64,000 bases of DNA, taken from the NCBI RefSeq assembly GCF_019204025.1, contig NZ_JAGSPB010000003.1, positions 372,001-436,000 of the forward strand, given 5' to 3'. Below the pieces are notes generated by a model that did no database searches, was not told where the DNA came from, and saw nothing but the letters and a program-made list of their open reading frames with translations. Positions 36,653-45,030 of this stretch are shown here, one piece after another. Within the stretch, counting starts at the first letter, position 1; each line of letters begins with the position of its first letter. The position numbers and the translations under genes were made by a program. The DNA is from Erythrobacter ani (GTDB lineage: Bacteria > Pseudomonadota > Alphaproteobacteria > Sphingomonadales > Sphingomonadaceae).

Positions 36653-37794
36653 GCAGCCTCCTTCATGTCTCTTGGCTGCGCCCTCAGAACAGGCTCGAAT
36701 ATGTGTGCTGCCAAATATCTGACCACCGGTGCCACAACGCCATCGCCCGTCAAATGGTAAGCTTCATTGTAACGTGAAGGAAGTATGTAGTCGTCAGGCA
36801 AGCCCATTAGGCGAGCAGTTTCACGCGTTGAAATGAGACGCGATTTTACCTTGTCACCATCGACTACCATGATGAGTTGCCGGCTCGAACCACCTGCAGG
36901 AGTTCGCAAACAGCCGGCCACTTCGTCGAAACGGATCTCGGCCCTTTGGACCTTTGCGCCGGTTTCGTCGTGACGGGTGCGTTTGTAGATTGCGCCCACC
37001 ATTCGACGACCGACTTTTTTGGCAGCTTTGACCTTCTCAAGGTTCACTTCGCTCATCATTGCAATAAGCTGCTTGGTCTCTGCTGCGGTATGCCAGCTTA
37101 CGCTTTTCGGATTGTCTTCGATCAGATCGGCGAAGCGAGAATTCCTCACTGGCGGGGTCGGCATCGTCCACCACAGCCAGCTGCTCTTCGCTACCGGCGA
37201 AAGCTTTGCATACGCATTGCGCAAGCCTTGCGTGTGCCAACCGCTCGTGGGCCCGCTTGCGATCACGCCGTCGGGCAGGATCACATCATCGCGAATACCA
37301 ATTATGAAAAGCCTTGGCCGTGATTGCGGCACGAAATTCGCCGCGTCTATTACCATCGCCCCACAGCGATAGTTCTCACGCGCGAAGGCCGCGCAAATGG
37401 CAGCGAAGTCCTTGCCCTGGTGCGAAGTAAGCGCACCACAGACGTTCTCAAGCACGATGATTGATGGCGCGCGGTCTTCACGCATTAGCGATTGCATCAA
37501 GCGCCAGAACGGCCAGAATGTGCCCGAGCGTTCGCCTTTAAGGCCAGCCCCACCGCCAGCCAGCGATAAATCCTGACACGGGAAAGAGCCCCAGACCAAG
37601 TCCGCTTGGCCAGGGAGGTCTTTCGCTTCGACCTTTTTCACATCACCGACCGTAAGCGCCCCTACACCCCAGTTGGCTTCATAAATTTCGCCCTTCTTAC
37701 GGTCGAAGTCGTTTGCGAACAGACATTCCCAGCGGCTGCCAAGACCGGCCCGCGCCATGCCTCCACCCGCAAAAAATTCGTAAAAGTTAGGCAT
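36649..37794 (-). CDS. DNA (cytosine-5-)-methyltransferase
   Basis: 381 residues from ATG 37794; a further upstream start would run deep into the regulator gene. Motif I is YEFFAGGGMARAGL (5-18), motif IV is GSFPCQDLS with catalytic Cys73, motif VI is ENV (116-118), and motif VIII is QSRPRLFIIG (about 157-166). All key catalytic residues are present. It methylates C5 of cytosine, protecting host DNA against the coupled nuclease; the target site cannot be read. It overlaps the regulator by 8 bases and the nuclease by 4. Confidence 0.92.
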   Translation of the reverse strand: MPNFYEFFAGGGMARAGLGSRWECLFANDFDRKKGEIYEANWGVGALTVGDVKKVEAKDLPGQADLVWGSFPCQDLSLAGGGAGLKGERSGTFWPFWRLMQSLMREDRAPSIIVLENVCGALTSHQGKDFAAICAAFARENYRCGAMVIDAANFVPQSRPRLFIIGIRDDVILPDGVIASGPTSGWHTQGLRNAYAKLSPVAKSSWLWWTMPTPPVRNSRFADLIEDNPKSVSWHTAAETKQLIAMMSEVNLEKVKAAKKVGRRMVGAIYKRTRHDETGAKVQRAEIRFDEVAGCLRTPAGGSSRQLIMVVDGDKVKSRLISTRETARLMGLPDDYILPSRYNEAYHLTGDGVVAPVVRYLAAHIFEPVLRAQPRDMKEAA

Positions 37795-37999
37795 TGGCGA
37801 CTCTCCCGGCACGAGCATTAGCGACATCGCGCTCCAGTTTCTCAAGGACCGCTTCAGTTATCCACGTATTGCGTGAGATACTGCCCGGTCGTTCATCTCG
37901 CGCCTGATCGATCCTATCCCACAAGTTTTTGTCCAGCCGGATGTTTTGACGGATACGTTCGCCTCTCTTTGGCTCAGCTCTTGTCATAGCGGTCTCCAT
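37787..37999 (-). CDS. Ribbon-helix-helix regulator of the restriction island
   Basis: 70 residues from ATG 37999 (GTG 38002 or ATG 37987 are alternatives; the last has GGAG about 8 bases before it). The core QNIRLDKNLWDRIDQARDE and RNTWITEAVLEKLE is a CopG/MetJ-type RHH fold. It is first in the operon with the methyltransferase and nuclease and divergent from the Z1 gene. It is the obvious candidate to bind the tandem palindromes at 38107-38142, serving like a controller protein that times restriction after entry into a new cell. Confidence 0.75.
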   Translation of the reverse strand: METAMTRAEPKRGERIRQNIRLDKNLWDRIDQARDERPGSISRNTWITEAVLEKLERDVANARAGRVANA

Positions 38000-38094
38000 C
38001 ACCCGACTAGGCGCCCTTTTGGCGCCAAAATCAAGAACAATTTAGGAACATGCAGCAATTTCTGGCACAAGACACGCCAAGCGGCACCGCTTTG

Positions 38095-38142
38095 TTGACA
38101 TTGGTCTGTGTACGCCGTACACAAATGTGTACAACGTAAACA
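38095..38142 (+). promoter_or_regulatory. Promoter with tandem TGTGTAC palindromes upstream of Z1 gene
   Basis: A TTGACA -35 box (38095-38100) is 17 bases from TACACA (38118-38123). TGTGTAC-GCC-GTACACA (38107-38123) is a perfect palindrome over the -10, and TGTGTAC-AAC-GTAAACA (38126-38142) is a near copy 19 bases further on. Binding here would repress the Z1 gene and might affect the divergent operon. Confidence 0.7.
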
Positions 38143-38156
38143 GAAGGATTCGACCT

Positions 38157-40481
38157 GTGGAGCATGATATTGTTGGCATTAACGAGATCGCCGAGATGGC
38201 AGGTGTTTCTCGTCAGGCGGTAGTTAACTGGCGTTCACGCGCGCCAGATTTCCCACGCCCCCTCAAGGAGTTGGCCTCAGGTCCCGTCTTCCGGCGCGCA
38301 CAAATCCGCGTCTGGCTCCGGCGCAACAATCGAAAGTTGGACGACTTGCAAAAGGGTCCGCAGTTCTACGCTCGCTTGAAGAGCTTCCGCAACGACAGCG
38401 ACGAACTCGCCGAGTGCATTGAACGTGTTGTCGATCAGCTAAACAGTTCGATGACCTCCGACAGCCTTCCCGGCATGCTTCTCGGAAAGATTCAATCTGG
38501 TAAGACACGTGCATTCGTAGGTGTGATCGCAGGCGCATTCGACCACGACTTCGACATCGCACTTGTATTGACTAAGGGCACCAAGACACTTTCTGCGCAA
38601 ACCGTATCGCGCCTTAATGCCGACTTTGCCGAGTTCATCGAAGAAGATGAGTTGATCGTGCTGGACATTATGAACCAGCCGGGCAAGCTTACCCGTAGTG
38701 AACTTCGTCGCAAGATCGTCATCGTGGCGAAGAAGCAAGTTCACAATCTTGCAAGACTGATCGACTTTGTAAAGAATCAGCCAGGTCTGCAAAAGCGCAA
38801 GGTCTTGATTGTCGATGATGAGGCCGACCTCGCAAGCATTCGCTTCGTCAAGAACAAGGATGATCCTGACATCGCTCAGGGGCGTATCGCGTCGCAAATG
38901 GACGAACTTCGCGACTTGAGTGACGGTATCGCTTTCTTGCAGGTCACCGCGACACCGTATTCATTGTATTTGCAACCAGCGAACTATGAGGATCCGGCTT
39001 CGCAGGCGAATTACGTCTTCAAACCCAAGCGCCCTGCCTTCACCGAACTGCTACCGATCCATGGTGGCTATGTCGGGGGAGATCATTATTTTGGATCTTT
39101 TGACGACGACGATCCCAGCTCACACTTGATTGTCGAGGTGGCCGAGCACGAACAAAATGCTCTCCGCAAGATGGATTTGCGGCGTATCAGTCAAGATCGC
39201 GTCCTCGATAGCGACAACACCACAGGCCTTCGCCGCGCCATTACAACATTCGTGGTCGCCGCTGGTGTTCGGCAGTGGCAACAGCGCGAAAATGGGGACC
39301 GGCAACAGAAGTATTCGATGCTCATCCACAACGATACGCAAAAGGCTGCCCATACATGGCAGAACCAAGTGATCGACTGGATTTGCGAAGAAATCATCAA
39401 GGCAGCCGAAACTGATCCAGCACGTTTGCGCCCTCTTTTTGATGAGGCTTATGAGGATCTTGAGTCATCGGTTGTGGCGAATGGCGGGGCGATGCCGCCG
39501 CATGACGAGGCATTCGACGAGTTTATTGACGCCCTGCAAAACGATGACATCGTGGTGGAGAAAGTGAACTCAGACGGTGAAGTTTCAGCCCTGCTGGACG
39601 AAAAAGCCGAATTGAAGTTGCGCACGCCCTATAACATTTTCGTCGGCGGTAACATTCTTGACCGAGGCATCACGATTCCTAACCTCATTGGATTCTACTA
39701 CGGTCGAAATCCAAAGACCACACAAGCAGACACAGTCTTGCAGCACTCGCGGATGTACGGAAACCGTCATTTGGATGACGTCGCGGTCACCAGGCTCTAT
39801 ATTTCGCGCGCCGTCTACGATCGGCTATTCGCGATCAACGAGTTTGAAAATGCACTGCGCAATGCGTTCGAATCTGGCGCGCACGACCAAGGCGTCGTTT
39901 TCATTCAGACCGATAAGAAGGGGCGGATCCGGCCATGTGCTCCGAATAAGGTCTTGCTGTCCGATGTCGTGACGGTTTCGCCCAAGACCTTGTTGCTGCC
40001 GTCAGATTTTCAGACGCGCGGTGGCAAGCGCATGGCCGAATTGCAATCGAAACTCGATGTTCTGATCCCCCTCGCTTGGCGAGACACTGGTGAGTTTGTC
40101 GAAGTCGACCGTGACACTGCTTATGAAATCATCGCTACAATCCAAGAGACGATGGAATTTGATAGCGTAAAGTTTGAATGGGACGCCATGCGAAGTCTCA
40201 TCGATTATTACACGGAGAATGGCGAAACAATTCTTGTCCACGCGGAAACCGGCAGAGGGCTGGATCGCGCCAAGTCGGGCGATAAATCGGGTCGTTCTAT
40301 CCTCGGTCCAGTGCTGAGAGGGAAAATCTTCGGTGAGCGGAGAACCAAACCTGCATTGGTCTTGCTGCAACAAAAAGGCGGTCGTGAACGGGGCTGGACA
40401 GCACATTCCTTTTGGTGGCCGCTGCTTGCGGCGCCCACCGATGCAGAACCTTGCGTTTTTGCCGCCAAAGCAATGGCCTAA
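38157..40481 (+). CDS. Z1-domain superfamily II helicase-like protein with N-terminal HTH
   Basis: 774 residues. GTG 38157 was chosen because AGAAGG lies 9 bases before it, whereas the upstream GTG 38127 lies inside the operator. The N-terminus is a MerR/AlpA-like helix-turn-helix (INEIAEMAGVSRQAVVNW). The ATPase core has GKIQSGKTRAF (motif I), LIVDDEADLAS (motif II), LQVTATPYSLY (motif III), then GGNILDRGITIPNL and QHSRMYGNR (C-terminal Z1-type motifs). Z1 proteins occur with MutL/MORC-type restriction systems. It may translocate on DNA and trigger cleavage. The HTH fusion is unusual. Confidence 0.82.
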   Translation: MEHDIVGINEIAEMAGVSRQAVVNWRSRAPDFPRPLKELASGPVFRRAQIRVWLRRNNRKLDDLQKGPQFYARLKSFRNDSDELAECIERVVDQLNSSMTSDSLPGMLLGKIQSGKTRAFVGVIAGAFDHDFDIALVLTKGTKTLSAQTVSRLNADFAEFIEEDELIVLDIMNQPGKLTRSELRRKIVIVAKKQVHNLARLIDFVKNQPGLQKRKVLIVDDEADLASIRFVKNKDDPDIAQGRIASQMDELRDLSDGIAFLQVTATPYSLYLQPANYEDPASQANYVFKPKRPAFTELLPIHGGYVGGDHYFGSFDDDDPSSHLIVEVAEHEQNALRKMDLRRISQDRVLDSDNTTGLRRAITTFVVAAGVRQWQQRENGDRQQKYSMLIHNDTQKAAHTWQNQVIDWICEEIIKAAETDPARLRPLFDEAYEDLESSVVANGGAMPPHDEAFDEFIDALQNDDIVVEKVNSDGEVSALLDEKAELKLRTPYNIFVGGNILDRGITIPNLIGFYYGRNPKTTQADTVLQHSRMYGNRHLDDVAVTRLYISRAVYDRLFAINEFENALRNAFESGAHDQGVVFIQTDKKGRIRPCAPNKVLLSDVVTVSPKTLLLPSDFQTRGGKRMAELQSKLDVLIPLAWRDTGEFVEVDRDTAYEIIATIQETMEFDSVKFEWDAMRSLIDYYTENGETILVHAETGRGLDRAKSGDKSGRSILGPVLRGKIFGERRTKPALVLLQQKGGRERGWTAHSFWWPLLAAPTDAEPCVFAAKAMA

Positions 40482-40496
40482 GGTCTAAGGTATATC

Positions 40497-41699
40497 TCAC
40501 TCTGGCGTTAAGAGCCGTTCGAGTAAGATGCCCACCTGCTGTGCTGATTTAAGTAGGTGCGCATCGTCAAGGTGGGCGTACCTCGCGGTGGTCTGCACGT
40601 TGGCATGACCGAGCAGGCGTCCGATCATCGGCAATGTCTCTTTGTTCATCGCCGCGTGACTCGCGAAGGTATGGCGCAAGTCGTGGATGCGAACGCCGGG
40701 TAGTCCGGCTTCTTCTCTGAGCCTGCGCCAGAAGCCATTCACGCATCGAAGGGGCTTGCGATAGCTGTAGTTCCAGAACGGATATGGAATCCTCTCGAAG
40801 CGCGGTAACGCGGCGATCACCTCGCGCGCTGCCGATCCAAGCCAAACCGTTCGCGGCCCGGTCTTGCTGTCGCGCAGGTGTAGCCGGTTGCCCTTGATGT
40901 CGCCCCATTCGAGCGTGAGGATTTCGCTCTTGCGACAACCGGTCAGCAGCAGGAGCGTGATAGCCGCACCCGCGCATTGCTTCGTGCGATCGTCCGATGA
41001 TCGAAGCTTCGCAAGTTCAGCTCCCAAGCGAGCAAGTTCTTCGTTCGTGAGAAAGCGCTCGCACTGGCGCTTGCGGTTGGGCCTCACCGACCGGCACGGA
41101 TTCGTATTTTCGAGCCGGTAGCCCCATTCTTCCGCCTTGTTGAGCATGTGCTTGAGGATCTCGAACGTCCGGTTCGATGCTCCGGGCCCGGTCCGATTGT
41201 TGAGGTCTGCGAACCAGCTCGTGACGTGGCCCTCGTTCAATTCGTCGATGTAGACGCCAGCAAACGCATCATCGAGATAGCGGCGGCGATAGCCGGTGTG
41301 CGTTTCCAGCGTCGACGCTTTCCAGCGCGGCGCCCAGCGATCCCAATACTCGGTCACGAAATCGGCGAAGCTCGGCGCGGACCGGATGCGCTGGCGTTCG
41401 GTCGCTGGATCGCGACCGACCTGCGCGTAAGCGATGACGCGGCGCGCGACCATCTGCGCCTGGTAACGAGTAAGGACCGATGCAGGCCCGATTGTGACCG
41501 TACGCATACGGCCAGCCATGCGGGTCTGCACGATGTAGACGTTGCGACCGCTCGGATAATGCCGGATGCCAAAGCCGTGCTCAACACCTAGCCAGGTCGT
41601 GGTCCGCGCCTTTCCCTTCGGAACGAGCTTGAAGTTTACGCTTGCCCCGACCTCGGCAAGCGCCTCCTCGACGATCCGCTTGAGACTGGCGGCGGTCAT
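40497..41699 (-). CDS. Tyrosine recombinase/integrase, second of a tandem pair
   Basis: 400 residues. A SAM-like N-terminal core-binding domain (FVTEYWDRWAPRWKASTLET) precedes the catalytic domain with Arg in LLLTGCRKSEIL, HDLRHTFASHAAM, GHANVQTTARYAHL (Arg-His-x-x-Arg-His-Tyr set complete). The ATG overlaps the stop of the first integrase by 4 bases, so both are made together. Paired recombinases of this kind act jointly in some integrative islands. Its 3' end faces the Z1 gene, with a 15-base gap. Confidence 0.93.
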   Translation of the reverse strand: MTAASLKRIVEEALAEVGASVNFKLVPKGKARTTTWLGVEHGFGIRHYPSGRNVYIVQTRMAGRMRTVTIGPASVLTRYQAQMVARRVIAYAQVGRDPATERQRIRSAPSFADFVTEYWDRWAPRWKASTLETHTGYRRRYLDDAFAGVYIDELNEGHVTSWFADLNNRTGPGASNRTFEILKHMLNKAEEWGYRLENTNPCRSVRPNRKRQCERFLTNEELARLGAELAKLRSSDDRTKQCAGAAITLLLLTGCRKSEILTLEWGDIKGNRLHLRDSKTGPRTVWLGSAAREVIAALPRFERIPYPFWNYSYRKPLRCVNGFWRRLREEAGLPGVRIHDLRHTFASHAAMNKETLPMIGRLLGHANVQTTARYAHLDDAHLLKSAQQVGILLERLLTPE

Positions 41700-42868
41700 G
41701 GCCTGAGGCCAATCGCCTGCGCCAGAGAACCAGAAACCCGCTCGGCGGCTTCGCCGATCACGTCATCGGAAAGGTGGGCATATTTCGCGGTTGTCTCGAC
41801 GAGCTTATGTCCCAGTAGCTTGCCGATGGTCGATAGTGGTACGTTGTCCATGATCGCGGTCGAAGCGAAGCTGTGGCGCAGATCGTGGATACGAACGTCA
41901 GGCAGAGCGCATCGCCGCCGGAAACTATACCACCACATCTCGAAATTGACCGGGCGCTGGCCGGTCTGATTCGGAAACACCAGCTCGCTGTCTTCGCGCC
42001 GCTCGATCCCCGCAAGGATATCCTGCGCCTGCGTGTTGAGCCAAATCACCTTGGGACCGGTCTTGCTGTCAGGCAGCATCAGTCGGGGCGGTTTCACCCA
42101 GCCCCAGCGGAGATTTGCAATCTCGCCCACGCGCGCACCGGTGAACAACAGCAGTCGAGCGATGGCAACTTGTGCAGGCTTATCGACCTCGACCTCGCGC
42201 AAGGCAGCTCCGATCCTGCGATACTCGGCTGGCGTCAGATAGCGCTCCATGCTCGGCCGCTTGTATCGCGGCATCCCTCGGCAGGGGTTCGAACCTGGCC
42301 GACGCATCTTGAGCGCCTCGGCATACTTGAACAGCGCGGAAAGTACTGGAACGGCACGGTTGTACTTAACCTCGCTCTCTCCCGCGCATCCATCGCGCCA
42401 GCGGTGGATGTCTGGCGGAAGGATGTCTGCTACGCGCGTGTTGCCAAATGTGGGCTTGATGGTGAGCCGCCATGCAGCCCAGTTGCGCTTCGTAGTAGAT
42501 GGCTTCCAGACGCGCGAAAGATCGTCCCAATAGGCCTCTACGAAATCGGTCATCGTCGGGGTGGCCTTCACCACCGCGCGCTTGGGCAAACCATCGAGCG
42601 CGGCTTCGGCGAGGATGCGGCGGGCCTGTGCCCTCGCCAGCCTCGCCTCAAGCTCATCTGTTCGCCCAAGGGTGATGCGGCGATGCTTGCCGCGATGGCG
42701 CAAGCGAACGAACCAGAAGTAGTTGCCGCTCGGCCTTACACGCAGTCCGAAGCCCGCAAGCTCGGTGTCCCAGATGCAGTATTCGTGTTCGCGCAGCGGC
42801 AGTTTCCGACGCGCGAAATTACCATCGAGTAGTGCCCGGCGTGCGGGCTTTCGCCGCTTGGGGACCAT
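41696..42868 (-). CDS. Tyrosine recombinase/integrase, first of a tandem pair
   Basis: 390 residues from ATG 42868, preceded by AGGGGG about 10 bases upstream; a start at 43009 is possible but lacks this context. The N-terminus has an arm-type DUF4102-like domain (WDTELAGFGLRVRPSGNYFW), then the core-binding domain and the catalytic domain with LLLFTGARVGEIA, HDLRHSFASTAIM and GHKLVETTAKYAHL. All catalytic residues are present. It lies about 160 bases from the right direct repeat, the usual place for an integrase acting on its own attachment site. Confidence 0.93.
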   Translation of the reverse strand: MVPKRRKPARRALLDGNFARRKLPLREHEYCIWDTELAGFGLRVRPSGNYFWFVRLRHRGKHRRITLGRTDELEARLARAQARRILAEAALDGLPKRAVVKATPTMTDFVEAYWDDLSRVWKPSTTKRNWAAWRLTIKPTFGNTRVADILPPDIHRWRDGCAGESEVKYNRAVPVLSALFKYAEALKMRRPGSNPCRGMPRYKRPSMERYLTPAEYRRIGAALREVEVDKPAQVAIARLLLFTGARVGEIANLRWGWVKPPRLMLPDSKTGPKVIWLNTQAQDILAGIERREDSELVFPNQTGQRPVNFEMWWYSFRRRCALPDVRIHDLRHSFASTAIMDNVPLSTIGKLLGHKLVETTAKYAHLSDDVIGEAAERVSGSLAQAIGLRP

Positions 42869-43024
42869 ATGGCATTCCCCCTTACTCGAACTGCCCTCAA
42901 ATGTCGCCAGATTCCCGTCATTTGCGGGGACCGGGCAGCATTCAGCAGTGCCCTCTCTGCCGAGCACCTTGAGCGTTTCGCGCACTGATTTTATTGCACT
43001 TTTCCCCAAAACACAGCAGTGCTA

Positions 43025-43039
43025 CTGCGTACGGTGTGC
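43025..43039 (+). repeat. Right direct repeat (putative attR) of nested island
   Basis: CTGCGTACGGTGTGC, identical to 34666-34680. GCAGT-GCT-ACTGC just before it forms an inverted repeat, parallel to the left end though different in sequence. Flanking bases differ on both sides, which limits the shared core to 15 bases. Confidence 0.75.
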
Positions 43040-43419
43040 CAATTCTGTTCCCCATTGTGCGGCGAAATCCAGTGATCATGGTCGCTCCTTTCTCTAAGGC
43101 ATTTTCCAACTGAGCCCTCGGAGGCGCGAGCATCCAGTTCGCGACCGTAATTGAGCCTGATCTGCGTTTGAATGAATACCACGCACAAGGACCGCACACC
43201 CCGCAAAGGCGGCGGCAAAGGAGCGCGTGCGGTGCCCGGGACCGGGGCCTGTCGGTTCCCGCGGCACCGCGCCGGTCCGACCCGCTGTCGTTCGGGCGTG
43301 CGTGCGGGGCCCAGAACAAGAAGGCCGCGCCCGCAGGAGCACCGCCGAAGGCGGGGCGGGACCGAGCGCGACCCCAGCCCCGCTCCGCTTTTCGTCCCGC
43401 TCCAGTGCCAGCGAACACG
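43040..43419. other. GC-rich intergenic region, no supported gene
   Basis: Open frames on both strands are arginine/proline-rich and overlap each other, as expected of extreme GC content rather than coding. It is the downstream side of the ICE intergenic region split by the nested island, and could contain part of oriT; no diagnostic structure was recognised. Confidence 0.5.
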
Positions 43420-43451
43420 AAAAAAGGCAGGAACCGTCACCGGCTCCTGCC
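43420..43451 (-). terminator. Rho-independent terminator of the minus-strand 73-residue gene
   Basis: Arms GGCAGGA (43426-43432) and TCCTGCC (43445-43451), an inner CCG/CGG stem and a 4-base loop. On the minus strand the hairpin is followed by a run of six T (43420-43425). It lies 12 bases past the gene stop. Confidence 0.8.
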
Positions 43452-43463
43452 CTCGTATGGTCG

Positions 43464-43685
43464 TCAGTATTCGTCCAGCATGGCTCCATGGACCGTGTGC
43501 ACCACGCGGCTGGCGAGATGCGCAGGCAGTGCGTTGTAGTCACCCTCGTCCAGGGCGAAGTAGCCCAGGTCTTCATCTTCCACCACGTGCTGGTCGAAGA
43601 AACTGTGCTGGGCGCGCCTTTCGGCAACTGCAAGCGCTTCGAAATAGCTGTGCGCGTTCATGTCCAAGGTGCTGAGTGTAGTCAT
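43464..43685 (-). CDS. Small acidic protein of unknown function
   Basis: 73 residues from the ATG at 43685, preceded by AGGAGGATATC. The sequence is acidic (VVEDEDLGYFALDEGDYNAL) and has no recognised motif. A strong ribosome site and its own terminator argue that it is real. Longer frames upstream are GC-rich read-through. It is divergent from the gene at 44029. Confidence 0.65.
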   Translation of the reverse strand: MTTLSTLDMNAHSYFEALAVAERRAQHSFFDQHVVEDEDLGYFALDEGDYNALPAHLASRVVHTVHGAMLDEY

Positions 43686-44028
43686 GATATCCTCCTGAAA
43701 CCTGTCGCTGAGACGACAGGAAACAGGCGGAGGGGCATGGGGCCGGCGGGTCAGGGATCGCCCCGAGGGCGACCGCGAAGCGGCGGTGGGGGCAACGATT
43801 TTGTCGGACCGGAGCAAAGCGCAGGGGAGGCAAAATGGTGGGGCCCCGCCGTCCTTGACGCGCCGGCCCCATGCCCATCACCCTTGGAATTCGGTGAGCC
43901 AGCCCCCTCCCCCGCTCCGTTACGTAGTGCAAGGGACGACCAGCGCGATTGGACTTTCCTACAGGCTGTGCCCGGGTGCATGTTGATCGAAGGGAGGAAC
44001 CACCGAGGGGTGCAGGAAAGGAACCCCG
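43686..44028. promoter_or_regulatory. Divergent intergenic region with TTTCCTACA motif
   Basis: 343 bases between divergent small genes. TTTCCTACA at 43955-43963 matches the core of the repeated ICE motif. Nothing else is recognised. Confidence 0.4.
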
Positions 44029-44295
44029 ATGCCAACCAAACGAAGCGCTGTCGCAGCACTCCGGAAACTCGAGGCCGACCGGCTGGCACTTGCCGAGCGC
44101 CAGAAGCTACTTGAAGCTCAAGCCGCCCTAGAACTGGGACGCATCATCCTGGGAACGGGGCTTGAGACCTTCTCGAAGAAGGCGCTCGCAAGAGTTGCCG
44201 GAGAGCTCGGAAAGCTCGGTGAAGAGGCGTCTCTGCAGAAGCTGCTTCCACCGGCTCGCTCGTCTCCTCGCACCGAACAGCCATCCGGAGAGTAG
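44029..44295 (+). CDS. Small helical protein (DUF6437-like, sphingomonad mobile-element type)
   Basis: 88 residues. The N-terminal half is a coiled coil (AALRKLEADRLALAERQKLL) and the middle reads ELGRIILGTGLETFSKKALA. From memory it resembles the short DUF6437 family of sphingomonad plasmids and ICEs, and, more loosely, TraD/MobC-type mobilisation accessory proteins. It starts 9 bases after AGGAAAGGAA. Function unknown; a mobilisation role is conceivable. Confidence 0.6.
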   Translation: MPTKRSAVAALRKLEADRLALAERQKLLEAQAALELGRIILGTGLETFSKKALARVAGELGKLGEEASLQKLLPPARSSPRTEQPSGE

Positions 44296-44305
44296 GAACA
44301 GCAAG

Positions 44306-44337
44306 AAGGGGCCCTGTCCGGTTGGACAGGACCCCTT
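44306..44337. terminator. Long hairpin, probable bidirectional terminator
   Basis: Arms of about 14 bases (AAGGGGCCCTGTCC / GGACAGGACCCCTT, one mismatch) around a GGTT loop, between the convergent gene at 44029 and ssb. T-runs are weak. The design parallels the hairpin at 51030-51059. Confidence 0.6.
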
Positions 44338-44361
44338 CGGGAGGGAGATCGACGGGAGAGT

Positions 44362-44760
44362 TCAGTCGATCTCGGGAGCATCTTTGTTGTCGTCGTTCTC
44401 GCCGGAGCCGTTGCCGCGGGAGAGGAAGTCGACCTTGTCGGCGAGGATTTCGGTGCCGTAGCGGGTGACCCCGTCCTTGTCCTCCCACTGGGTGTAGTGG
44501 ATGCGGCCCTGGACGCTGACCAGCTGGCCCTTGGAGCAGTACTGGCCGACGGTCTTGGCAAGGCCGTTGAAGCAGGTCACTCGGTGGAACTCGCTTTCCT
44601 TGGCGGTGTAGCCGTTCTCGTCCTTGTATGTCTTGCCGTCCTTGTCCCGTGCTGGGCGATCGGTGACGACGGTGATCCCGGTGACGTTGGTGCCGCCCTT
44701 GGTCTCGCGGGTGTCGGGCTCGCGGGCGATGCGACCGGTGAGGATTGCGATATTGGTCAT
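44362..44760 (-). CDS. ssb: Single-stranded DNA-binding protein
   Basis: 132 residues with an OB-fold: MTNIAILTGRIAREPDTRET, then EFHRVTCFNGLAKTVGQYC and LVSVQGRIHYTQWEDKDG. The acidic C-terminus (DNKDAPEID) lacks the classical DDxIPF tip. Such plasmid/ICE SSBs coat the transferred strand and damp the SOS response in recipients. It is shorter than chromosomal SSB and begins the minus-strand block of maintenance genes. Confidence 0.92.
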   Translation of the reverse strand: MTNIAILTGRIAREPDTRETKGGTNVTGITVVTDRPARDKDGKTYKDENGYTAKESEFHRVTCFNGLAKTVGQYCSKGQLVSVQGRIHYTQWEDKDGVTRYGTEILADKVDFLSRGNGSGENDDNKDAPEID

Positions 44761-45030
44761 GGTGTAAGTCCTTCAGTTCCTCAAACCGGAGACCATCTCC
44801 GGCTTGCGAACATCCAGAAGAAGCAGGGCATGGGAGGACTGCACCGCAGGAGCGAAGCTCCAAGGGAAACCTGTTCATGACGGGTGGTGCGGGCAGGCGC
44901 GCGAAGCGCGACAACACGGCCGTCAAAGGAACGGGTTGCTGTCCTCAGCTGGCCTGGTTCAGGACTGTTCGCGACAAAAGCCGGATGGGTATCGGGTGCG
45001 GGTCTGAAGGCTCGCGTGTTCCCGATGCAA

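Larger units (their letters stand above)
34666..43039. mobile_element. Nested integrative island with restriction-modification and Z1 helicase genes
   Basis: An 8.4-kb unit bounded by identical 15-bp direct repeats CTGCGTACGGTGTGC (34666-34680 and 43025-43039). It contains a ribbon-helix-helix regulator, 5mC methyltransferase, PD-(D/E)XK-like nuclease, vsr relic, HNH-like protein, Z1-domain helicase and two overlapping tyrosine recombinases next to the right repeat. Cargo genes look more AT-rich than the surrounding ICE. It splits an intergenic region of the ICE backbone without breaking a recognisable gene. Confidence 0.8.

Noticed and set aside
43040..43463. Several long overlapping frames on both strands
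   Set aside because: They are Arg/Pro/Gly-rich in all frames, lack ribosome sites and domain features; explained by very high GC content.
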